DNA of 64,000 bases, from assembly GCA_965649825.1 (NCBI GenBank), contig OZ287701.1, positions 868,001 through 932,000 of the forward strand. Reading direction: 5' to 3'. The notes below the pieces were generated by a model. It ran no database searches and was not told the DNA's origin. It saw only the letters and a list, made by a program, of their open reading frames with translations. The stretch comes from Penicillus capitatus. Its lineage: Eukaryota > Chlorophyta. The position numbers and the translations under genes are program-made. How positions within the stretch are numbered: the stretch's first letter is position 1; each line of letters opens with the position of its first letter. Below, piece after piece: positions 22,802 through 32,935 of the stretch.

Positions 22802-24525
22802 TTAAGAAATCGATGTCCTTCGCGACTTTTCGTCAATGATGCGTTTTTCAGCAATCCCGAAACAGATAGCCGATGCCATGTAGCTCAACGGAATAATACA
22901 CATAGCATCTCTCAGGCCAATCTTGGGCTCCAGTGCTGCGATCAAGATCGGTCCGACACTGGCCAAGAGATTCCTTAGCGACAGATGTATGGCGGCGGCC
23001 GTCGAAACGGCATCGGCTGGACACGATTCTCGCACCATGATCGCACAGGAGGCACGCCAGCTTTCCAGGAACAGATAACCGAAGAGGAGATAGAGAAAGG
23101 AAGACGGATAGTCTGCCGCCTGAAAAGACATAAAGATCAGAGGCGATCCAAGCAACGTCCCACCAGACGTCAAAATAAAACGCGCATTGCGCTGCGATAG
23201 CCAATCCGAAAGAAGACTCCCACCCACGCCGCCCACGATGCCACTGATCGGTATAATTGCTGCCAGTAGAGGGGCATAGACACTCGAGGAGATGCCGTAA
23301 ACACGTTCGTAGAAAATAGCCTGCCAGGAAATGAGAGACCAGAATCCAATGTCGTTTAGAGAAGCTGCCAGTGTGGTGGCTCGAAAGCTCTTGTTCTGAA
23401 GAATGCTCTCGATCTTGGAGCGCATTTCTTGAATGCCTTGTTTCGGTCGTTCGGCCGGCAGCGATCGGTTCTGCTCACGCGGATCCTGTACCAATGCCAT
23501 GAGGAATCCAATTCCCAGTCCAGGAATGCCAACCCAAAAAAGCAAATCTCGCCAAGACGATGCGGATTGGGCCATTCCTATAAAATCGTAGTCAAAAAGC
23601 GGCGCCACAGTGGCCTGATCGCCCGTCACATACAGGAGAGACATAGACGTCACATCAAACTGATCCAGAGGGACGGTGTGTATACCCATCATCTCATGGA
23701 CACCGAATTTTACCAGGATCAAGGCGAGGAAGAACGACAATGCTCGGCCAATGTACAGCGCTGAATTATAGAGCGACATCGCCGTCGTGCCTTTATTGGG
23801 AAAGAGTTCAGGAATCAGTCCATAGGCAACAGGATTCTGCATCGACTGCGAAGCGGCCGTGGAAAGACGAACAAGAAGAAGGTCGCTGAAGGAAGTGGCT
23901 TTCGAGGCCAATGCAGTCACCACACTCCAACACACGATGCCAAACGAAAGCAGCTGCGGACGATTCATGCGATCGGCCAGGAAGCCAAACGGAATCTGCA
24001 TCAATGCGTAGACCATTGTGAAGCCAACCGTCAGAAATGCCCCTTGGCTGTCAGTAAGGGCCGAATCGGCAGCGATGGAGGGCAAGAGGGCAGGAATAGC
24101 AAATCCTGTGCTGCTGCAGTGAAGGTATGAGATGGTGCAGAGGCCCAGAATCCAGAGAGCATTTGCCGCTGTGGGGGTAGTCGTATCGGCTGGAATCTCC
24201 GTCGCTTCTTCAGCTGTGGAGAAACCCAAACCCTTCACATCTGCTGCGCCTATCTCGGATGCCGCCCTGCATAGACGCACGCTTCTGCGCGTGGTTTTGC
24301 GAGAAGGATGGACCTAAAGGTAGCACCGCTATGGGGATCATCAACCTCTATATATTCCACTTCGCTAAAATCGACGCTGCGTTCGACCACACTGAAAGGA
24401 ACATCGTCGCCCGTCGCCGCCCTTCCGATGCGCGGCGTCTGTTTTCGTGTCTGACGCGTCAGGCATTTCTGCTGCAGTGGCGTTAGCCGCCAGGGAAGAA
24501 AGAGGGCACTGCTCTGTATCATCAT
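22802..24525 (-). CDS. MFS transporter, Spinster-like
   Basis: A multi-spanning permease of the major facilitator superfamily. Two exons joined at a 47-nt intron (24267-24313) give 558 residues. The usual 12 hydrophobic segments are visible. MFS signature A between helices 2 and 3 reads GFLADRMNRP. Helix 5/6 features (PVAYGLIPELFP, AMSLYNSALYIGRALSFF) resemble the Spinster/Spns lipid and sphingosine-phosphate exporters and their plant and protist relatives. The N-terminal ~110 residues are hydrophilic. The gene is divergent from RBM25 with only 97 bp between the start codons. Membrane location and substrate are unknown. Confidence 0.82.
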
Positions 24526-24622
24526 ACGGGCGGGCGTTAATGAGAAGACGTGGCGAATCTCGTTCGTGAATGGTCCACCGCCCGCGCGACCCAGTTATTC
24601 GGTGACGCGTCAATCTCTGTCC
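24526..24622. promoter_or_regulatory. Compact bidirectional promoter, MFS / RBM25
   Basis: Only 97 bp separate the start codon of the MFS gene (minus) from the first in-frame ATG of RBM25 (plus). Both promoters and both 5' leaders must lie here or overlap the opposite gene. I see no TATA box. Confidence 0.45.
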
Positions 24623-26836
24623 ATGACGACGCCTCCTGGAATGCCGAACGCTCCGGCAGGGAGCTTTCCCCCACAGGGCACGCCGATACCGCGACCGGGA
24701 GCGATCCCTCTCCCGCCGTTTGTCACGCCGCCCGTCGCCGCGACATCTTACGGTCTCTCTGCGTCGTGTCTTGCTGAAGGAGACGACGCGAAACTGCTCT
24801 CTAGGCTTTCCGCCGCCCATGCATCCGATGATGGTACCTCCTGGTGCTGGACTGATGCCGCCAGTCATGCCGATGCCCCTTCCCACCGCAGCGGTCCCCA
24901 AGAGCACCGATGTCTACGTTGGCAAAATCGCAAACACCGTCGAGGACGAAACGATCAAAGTCCGACCCTCATCGCCTCCATCTCGCGATATGACCCTTCG
25001 CGCGCGGTGCAGCGTCTGTTAGAGGTATGTGGCGAAGTCAAATCATGGAAACGGGCAGAAGACCCAGACACACATCAGCCCAAAGCTTTTGGTTTCTGCG
25101 AGTTCGAAGAGGCCGAAGGCGTATTGCGGTAAGACCCGTGCAATGTGACAGCTCTCGGTCGAGCAGTGTGTCTAGTGCAACGCGTTTGCTGAACAATCTG
25201 AAAGTGGACAATCAGGAACTGCAGGCACGCAGCAGCAGTGCCACGTCGAAGTATGTCGACGCCTTTCAACGAGAGAAAGCAATGCGTGGAATAGAAGACA
25301 AAGAAGAAGGCGAGCACGTCGAGACGGAAGAACAGAAAGACGCGAAACTGATGGAACAGATCACGAAGATTCTGGACGAGCGCGAGGCGGAGAAGAGTAA
25401 AATGAAGGAGGAGGTGCCCCTGACGAAAGATCAGGATTCGGAAACGATGAGTCAGCGATCGCGCGACGTCGAGAGCGATCTGCGCGATCGACGATACGCG
25501 AGATACGGACGTGGATCGAACGATGCCCGATCGGAACGGGCACTGTCGCGTGATCGACGTGAGATGGAGATGTTGATTCGTGATGAAGAGGCGGCGTATC
25601 GTAAGAGACTGCAAGAATGGGAAAGCTACGAACGGTATCGCACAATCTCACTCTTTTATGGGTATTCTCACTGTTTTTGCGATTAGACGTATTGAGAAAG
25701 AGCTTCAACGAGAGAGCGACATCCAGAGGACATTGCAATCGGAACGGGCCCGGGCACGTCGCGTTGATTACTTGGAAGAATCGGATGATGAGAAGGAGTC
25801 ATGGGAGAGAAAGCCGTACAAGAATAGGTGCGAAAAAGTGTGAGAGAGATGTGTGATGTGTGTGGTAGTCGAAGGGCCGAGGTCCGCCGCAGGCGACGAA
25901 GGGAAGAAGAGGCCTGGGACGAAGCTGATCGACAACGCGAAGAGAAAGAGAACGAGATGAAACGACAGAAGTCTGAGGAACCGGAAGACATGGAAGTCGA
26001 CACCATACCCTCAGAAGAGCCCACACAACACGTACTCCATCATGCCCCGATCTCATAGCCGTCATCGTGATTGTTAGATGGATATCGAAGGCAGCAATGG
26101 AGTGCAAGCGACCGATTCTCAGGCGAATGTGGAGAAGGAGATGCAGCCAGAGGTTGTGACGGCAGGCTCCATTGCATTGACCCTTCAGCCGAAGAAAACG
26201 GCGAAAGCAGTGACTCCGGTTACCTCTTTGGAAAGCAGTGCGTTGAAAGATATCTTTGGCGATGAGGAAGAGGATAAGCCAAAGCGCGAAGCGGTTTGTC
26301 TCTCTGTTCGCAGAGATGTCAGATAACAGACATTACGTTTGTTTTAGAGGGGATTGGCTTTCTCTGAGATCGATACGAGACCGACACCAGATCCCAAAGA
26401 TGCCGCCAAGAATCTCATCGATGCGCTTCCCAAGACAAAAGACGAAGTCTACAAGTACTGCATTTCTCACTCTTTTTACACAACACTGACATCTCTCTTG
26501 ACAGCTATGCTATCAAGTGGGAGGCATATCAGTCCAATGTCGCCGGCGCCAAGATCGAGAGCTGGCTCAACAAGAAAGTATCCGAAATCCTCGGCTTCGA
26601 AGAAGCCAGTTTGACAAGTGTGTGACCATCCATCTATCCCTATGCCAGATGTGTGAGAAATATCTGTCACATCAGGTTTCATCATGGCTCAATTGGATCA
26701 ACATCAACCACCGAGTGCTTTGGAGAAGGAACTGGCTGAGGTGCTGGATGACGAGCAGCAGACAGAGACCTTCATCATCAAGCTCTACCGCACCGTCATC
26801 TATGAAACCGAAAAGGCAGCTGCTCTTGACACCTAA
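24623..26836 (+). CDS. RBM25: RBM25-like splicing factor (RRM + R/E-rich + PWI)
   Basis: Ten exons (nine introns of 41-58 nt) join to 586 residues with all phases consistent. Order: a Pro/Met/Gly-rich N-terminus (PPPMHPMMVPPGAGLMPP); an RRM (DVYVGKIANTVEDETIK, then KAFGFCEFEEAEGVLR); a long Arg/Glu-rich coiled region with RS-like dipeptides; an acidic linker; and a C-terminal PWI domain (KIESWLNKKVSEILGFEEA, FIIKLYRTVIYETE). This is the exact domain order of RBM25/Snu71-related proteins, which bridge U1 snRNP to 5' splice sites and regulate splice-site choice in the nucleus. In an intron-rich genome with very short introns this is an expected core factor. Introns: 24753-24804, 24960-25012, 25129-25175, 25635-25686, 25828-25868, 26032-26077, 26294-26347, 26455-26504, 26618-26675. 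Confidence 0.92.
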
Positions 26837-28318
26837 TAACATTGGGGTACTCTTTACGATGTTCGAACTGCCTTTCTATGTGAAGAGTTCTTTGCTATCT
26901 CCCTCCCTGTCTTTGGCAACGAAGGCGTTCGTGAAACCTAGCCTATGCGAAAAACGCTTTCCAGGTCTGGAACTGTTTTCTCCGTATGATCTGTGCACTG
27001 CTCTGTCTGTAGTGACTCAAGGACTGTCCATACAGCAGAAGGCGGCATTTCGACAGTCGTGCTGTCACATCACCACTATCATCCCCACGTCCCCCACAGG
27101 TGTCACATCATCCGAACATCGCGCCGTCGCTTCTGTCGATGCGTCGTCGTCTATGTCTTCGACGATGTCATTCGTACATGCCTGGTAGACACGACTTCTG
27201 ACAGACAACGATCGGATTCTGATCACAGGAACGCTCGACGGCCACGTGCACGTTGTCAGGCGTCGATCTCCGCAACGACGCCTCCCATCAGATCGACGTA
27301 TACACAGAACGGGTATGGACATGGCTATTTGTTGGATACCTCGTGCATCGCATGAATGTCATGCCGAAAGAGAAGAGTGAGAGGATCCATTCACTCCTCT
27401 GTTATGATCACTAGCAGGGACGCCTTCGGTTACCAACCACAATAGCTGTTGTCTCTCCGCATGGCAGCATGAGCGCGGCATTGGTGTTTCAAAGGCACTT
27501 CACCTATCAGCACCACAGGGCAGAGTTCGTTAGTCTTCGGCCACATATCTCGCTATGACGGGCGAGTGAGATGACACCCAGCAGGAGAAAGTCATGACAG
27601 GGGTCACATTAGGCAAAGATGTGAGGTGGCAGGGATCGGAAGCATTTGCCGTGGCGCTGCCCTCAACCAGAACTCACGGAATGATCATGATCCTGCTCGA
27701 TGGTGGAATGCGCCAGCAATGGTCGTGCCTATGTTGAATGTGTAGGAACTGAAGATTGCGATGACCCAATTGCGCTGTGAGATCCTTTTCCTCTTTGCAG
27801 AAACGAACTGTAAGCTTAGTAGATATTCTCCTGCGTCTACGACTGCTACAAGAAGGGCACTGCTTACTGTTGGTTTTGGCTTCATTGGTGTTTGCGGCAA
27901 TGGCGAATGGTCTCCGCAATCCACGTCGCAGATCACGATGACATGCAACAAGACTGCATTGTATGTGTGCATGGCTTCAGACACAACCAATTCATTAAAC
28001 AACAGGTACACACCACTGAGGGTTGCTTCTGGGCTTCCTGTTGTGTGCTGTGTAAAACAAGTTGCTTAACAAAGGGTTTCTCCCTGCTGAGTATCTCTTC
28101 TGACACTTGAGTTCAATTGTTCTCTCTGTGGTGTTTTGATCACGATGGCAGCATGAGCAGCATGACATCTGTGCCTGATGTGACGTCACAGTTGTCGATA
28201 GCCGTGCGCAACGAGAGAATATAGGGGAAGAACGCAGCAAGATATCTTTTCATTGTCCATCTGACCCAGTCGCGTGGCGGAGGTCAACACTTGGCGGATT
28301 GTCGCCGACTTCGATGCG
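26837..28318. other. Intergenic, doubtful gene fragments
   Basis: No complete gene. At ~27195-27245 (plus) a short stretch reads NDRILITGTLDGHVHVV, similar to the first Sm motif of LSm proteins, but stops flank it and splicing did not give a full domain. A minus-strand frame at 27685-28011 has hydrophobic stretches without a family signature. Either could be a fragment or chance. Confidence 0.3.
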
Positions 28319-29069
28319 ATGGGTGACGTCACGTCAACTTTTCGTTTGACGATGTCGTCATGTGTTGCACCGCGATTCTCCATCCTTGGACTTCACCGTC
28401 AGCGCCCGGGCTGCTGCATTTCGCATCGTCCCTCGCGGAGATCCTATCAATGGCGTATCCGATCGATCACGCCGCCGCAATCGAGCGATCGCGAAATACG
28501 ATCCGAATCGCCAGACGTCAAAGAACGCGAAACTCGATCCTGTTCGTTTAACGCGATATTGGAAGAAGTCCGCGATACCCAGTCCCTTGGATCGCGCGGA
28601 GAGGGCTGGGTGCTCTCTGTGCTCCTCGCATGGATTCTGCTGCTCTTTCCACCCGTCCATCTCTTTGGTCTTATGAGAGCAACGGGTTGGATCTTGACCA
28701 TTGGTGGCATCGTGCTGTTCGTCTCCGGACTGCTCAGCCTCGGGCGGAACAACTTCCCTCTACCGCATCCTCGCAAAGAGGCATCATTTGTACAGCAAGG
28801 CATCTACGCTCATGTACGTCATCCACAATACGGTGGCATCCTGCTCCTGTCCCTCGGTATCAGCGCCATCACCCACAGCGAAGTGCGTCATCCCCTTGTC
28901 ATCTATGCCTTGCTGAGGGCTCCCTTAGACTCGGGCCCTGTTCTGTGTGCTGCTGTGGTTTGCGTTGGAGCGGCTAGTGAAATACGAAGAGCGTGTGTTG
29001 AGAGAACGATTCCGTGAGAGCGATGCCTATAGCGAAGGCACCAGGAAGTTCATTCCTGGCGTATACTAA
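28319..29069 (+). CDS. ICMT/PEMT-type membrane methyltransferase-like protein 2
   Basis: A paralog of the gene at 17778. The product is 239 residues if a 31-nt GT-AG intron at 28898-28928 is removed. Without that removal the frame ends in unrelated sequence; with it the canonical C-terminus appears (WFALERLVKYEERVL ... DAYSEGTRKFIPGVY). The upstream motif GIYAHVRHPQYGGILL is the SAM/membrane signature. The membrane helices and the PRKEASFVQQGIYAHVRHP block align with PRKDASFVSTGIFRFVRHP in the first copy. The N-terminal ~80 residues are basic and may be a targeting region; the ATG at 28319 is the first in frame, but an earlier exon is possible. The alternative to a very short intron is a frameshift mutation. 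Confidence 0.72.
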
Positions 29070-29264
29070 GCGAAGATCGGCGTTTCGATTAACAGAGAGA
29101 TTCGCACATTTTCAATGGGGTTGCATCCACGGCGATACTCAGCTCTTGTCCTTCCTCTTGTTGCTCTCTTGCGTTAAAAATCAGATCCAATTGGATGGAT
29201 GCTCTCGCCAAAGGACGGCGACGATAACAACAACAATAACGAAAAAATAAACAGGCGTGTGTTT

Positions 29265-30454
29265 TTAGAAACATTTTCTGTGGACGATGGATGGACCCAT
29301 CTCATCAAATTCTTGCTTTCCGATCCACATGCTGCTGAAGGTCGAGAGCGATGCCAAAATGGAACCGCCGATCCAGACGGAGTACTTTCTCTCTGGCGGT
29401 GCCACGACCTTGATCTTGGCCGATGTCGGGGCCAATTCTGTCATCTCTTTGCTGACACGTTCAGCAATACCTAATCCCGAGCTGTCACATCACGGCTGAA
29501 TCAAAAGAGTGAGATCACACCTTGGAACATCGTTGTACCACCAGACAGCACCACGTTGGAGTAGAGTTCTTTGCGGATGTCCAAGTCACATCGCATGATG
29601 GAGTTGTAGCAGGTGGCATGAATACCGTCCGCTTCCATGCCGATGATACTGGGCTGGAACAGGACTTCGGGGCAACGGAATCTCTCACTGCCAACCGTAA
29701 TCACTTGGCCGTCTGGTAGTTCAAACGTCTTTTCAAGCTCAGAGCTGCTATCTGCATTTGCCAGTTCCGCATCGTAATCGAGCGCCACGTAACAGAGCTT
29801 CTCCTTGATGTCTCTGACGATTTCCATACCGGCCGATCCGGGGAATGTGTAACCGCGTTCCGTGAGAATGGTCTTGAGCTGCTCTGTCAGATCGCGTCCA
29901 GCGAGATCCAGACGCATGATGGCATGGGGCATGGCATAGCCTTCATAGATGGGCACGGTATGGGTGACACCGTCACCGGAGTCCAACACAATACCCGTTG
30001 TTCTACCCGAGGCGTAGAGCGACAAGACGGCCTGGATCGAGACGTACATTGCCGGCACGGAAAACGTCTCAAACATGATCTGCGTCATTTTCTCGCGATT
30101 GTTTTTCGGATTCAGCGGCGCCTCCGTCAACAAGACGGGATGCTCCTCAGGCGCCACACGCAATTCGTTGTAGAACGTGTGTTGCCAAATTTTCTCCATG
30201 TCATCCCAGTTCGTCACGACGCCGTGCTCAATGGGGTATTTAATCGTCAGGATACCACGCTTGGACTGAGCTTCGTCGCCCACGTAGTTATCTTTTTGCG
30301 CCGTGCCGACCATGATAGACGACGTCCCTGCGCGAGGACGCCCAACGATGCTCGGAAAAACCGCACGCGGTGCATCGTCTCCGGCAAAACCGGCCTTGAC
30401 CATTCCTGAACCATTGTCACAGACAAGTGCTGCTATCTCAGCCTCTTCTGCCAT
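29265..30454 (-). CDS. Actin
   Basis: Conventional actin, 379 residues in two exons split by a 50-nt intron (29471-29520) in the codon for the Gly of TMFQG. Diagnostic blocks are [20 protein letters not shown], the phosphate loop [19 protein letters not shown] and the ending [10 protein letters not shown]. It forms filaments and binds ATP and divalent cation between its two halves. Most of the sequence is conservative, but the last exon differs from the consensus ([22 protein letters not shown] where [22 protein letters not shown] is usual). The start [11 protein letters not shown] has an acidic N-terminus as expected. With 195 bp from the stop of the convergent methyltransferase-like gene, the 3' ends lie tail to tail. 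Confidence 0.97.
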
Positions 30455-31225
30455 GTTAATCGCACAAACAGTCGCTCAAGAAAGGCAAAACTCTGAACGT
30501 GGGTAAGGAATAGAGAACCGTTGTTAGGAATCGGTGTTCTTAAATGCGGCGCCTAGATGTCACGTCACCATTGAAAATACCGTCAACGATCATTCGGATC
30601 ACTTACAGGCGTATCGATAGCATGCCATCGATAAGTGGAACAGAGTTGTAGCGAGATCTCAGATGATCTAACTAAAAAGAAAGATAACAGCACGTGATTG
30701 AAAGAACACAATACAGCAGGCTTGTCATCCTTGGAGACGACGAAAAACAACCCTACACGTTCAGGCATCGCTGTACATGAGCCCCATGACTGCAGGGACA
30801 TACGTGTGCACCATCGATGTGCGTGTGTCTGTCCGATGCTTCACTCGTTTCTGCTCCATCATTACGGTAAGATTTAGGGTTAGACGATCTGGTGAGAGGC
30901 GATAGACTTCCTGAAGTGTGCCATCTCTTGGTGGCATCCACTCAGTGCTGTGAGACAGATATAGGCAGATTTATGGATGGGCTGGGCTGGGCTTACCGTG
31001 CGGTAATTTTTTCACTGCTCAACTTCACAGACATTCTTTTCTGTTCTTGATTGTTCCCACGCCCTCTCTTGAAAATAATCTGCAGAGGGGCAGTCGTTCA
31101 GGGCGATGGCAGAGTGATCGCACCGGTTCTCCGTTCCACGGCCGTTGTTCTCGGCACTCGTACATAGTTGTCCACGTTACCAATCTAAAATGTTGTGCCG
31201 TCGAGTCAATCTGACGATCACACAT
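30455..31225. other. Intergenic, actin upstream region
   Basis: Should contain the actin promoter at its left edge and the 3' flank of the unknown gene at its right edge. No additional gene seen. Confidence 0.4.
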
Positions 31226-32349
31226 TCAACAGAAAGAGTGAGATATGTTTGGGATGATAGAGTAAGGTATGACGATGAGATATCTGATATGGCCCTCAAA
31301 TTTGTGATGTATCTTCTTCGTTTGAGGAAAGGCAGCTTGCGCTTTGTACAGATCTTTGCCACCCTTCTCCATCTTCCAGCTGCCATTAAAAGCGCTGACA
31401 TTTCTGAACGCGGCAGAATCCAAGACAAACGTGCGTCCAGTCGGCGATGACGGAAACTGAACCTCCGGTAGATTTCCAAAAAACTTCGAAAAGGGATACA
31501 GTCGATAAACGAACTCTGCACCGAACACAACCAGATACCATACATGTCTAACGTCCTCCGCGACAACACCTGGCGTTTTGTATGGAGAACATTCCTCTGT
31601 GCTGCGTGGTGGTTCGGGTGAGATATCCGGCATGGATCTCAGCATCTCCGCAACGCTGTTATTCGATGCACTCACTCTGCGAGAGCGATCGGCTTGAGAG
31701 AGATCGGATGCCGACTCCAACCACTCGGCACTCCGTCCTCGTGCGCTTTCGATGATGGGTCGAATCAGTCCTCCTGCCCTCGTGGGCAATTCCTTCACAT
31801 TGCCCACCGTTCGTCTGCGTCTTGCAATTCGCCAATTGACGAATTTCGCCCTCCACGACTGAAAAGGCATCGACTCGGCGCTGTCCAGATCGCGGGTCAT
31901 GGGCGTCGTGGACTCGACGATGGGGTGCGGTGCAGCTGTTCTCTGGACTGATGGGTCGAGAGGCGGCCTCAAAACAAAGGAATCCGATGCAGACTGCTCC
32001 ACTCCATCAGCCGCTATCTCACCTGCCACAGCACAAAACGTCTGAACGTGATAGATGTACCAAAGAGTGATGGAGTGAGTCGTGGGGCAGTACGTGTCGA
32101 AGGTTCTTGCGACGACGGATCGTCTTTCGACCAAGACTTGAGACTCACGGATCCAACGGTGCTCTTAGAGGCGCCCGCCGAGAGGAAAGGAAACCCGTCG
32201 ACTCCAGCTCCAGCCGAGGAGGATGTTTCCGGCAGCGGTGCAAATTTGAAGGAATTCTCTGCTGCTGGTGGCGGAGCTGTGGCTTTCATGGCCTGCAATC
32301 TTTGGAAGAGCTTGAAAGGACTTGGAGTTGCCAGCAACGAAGATTCCAC
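31226..32349 (-). CDS. Unknown Ser/Pro-rich protein, 2 exons
   Basis: Not recognised. From the ATG at 32349 the frame runs to a good GTGAGA donor at 32022. A 29-nt GT-AG intron (31994-32022) would join it in phase to a 256-codon exon, 364 residues in all. The N-terminal part is low-complexity (Ser, Thr, Pro, Ala). The middle is basic (WRIARRRRTVGNVKELP). The C-terminal third has a more globular look (VRHVWYLVVFGAEFVYRLYP, FNGSWKMEKGGKDLYKAQAAF). An open minus-strand frame at 32558-32908 (with CGFLLTCGITPVGFEEV) might be an upstream exon of the same gene, but I could not find a convincing join. The 3' end might also hide one more intron. Confidence 0.45.
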
Positions 32350-32935
32350 CTACCAAGAAGCTATGAAAACGCAAGGAGGAAGGCGACATTTGCAGACGGC
32401 AAAGTCCTCTTGTAGACTGCGAGGGACTTCCAACTGCGGGACGTATCTTTCAGCAGCATCGGCAGCTGTTGTCATTTGGTGGACGGGGCGGTCCATGAGG
32501 AACGACGACGGAAGAGACGCACTCAGCGACGACGACGCGAGACAATCATGAGCATGATCATGGCTCGGAGACGCGTGGCTTCGATGGGACGCGTGGTATG
32601 GGACGGTTGACGTCTGTAAAGGTCGAAGCAGCGAAGGACGAAGTGTCTGGGAGAATCCAGTGTGAGTCATGCAGGTACCAGAAGCCGCCATCGAGAAACG
32701 ATGATTCGCGTTGCACAGGTGGCGTTTTATGACAGACGCCGAGATAACGAACTTCCTCAAAGCCAACGGGTGTAATACCACAGGTCAGCAGAAAGCCGCA
32801 TCGGTCGATCTCTTTCACCTCGTTCATGCTTTTCTTCGGCAGTTCTGCGGGAGCATCTGACGCAGGCAGGATTCTATACGACGTACTGTTACAAGGGTAA
32901 AGAGACACGGAGCTTTCGAGCGGAGATCGGTTTGA
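32350..32935. other. Interval with unresolved minus-strand exons
   Basis: Between the unknown gene and the Crypton-type gene, which are divergent. Minus-strand frames 32558-32908 and 32350-32781 overlap and look partly protein-like, but no splice path links them cleanly to each other or to the gene on the left. Confidence 0.3.

Noticed and set aside
27185-27420. LSm/Sm-like gene
   Set aside because: Only one motif-like stretch (RILITGTLDGHVHVV) with stops on both sides; no splice path completes the fold.
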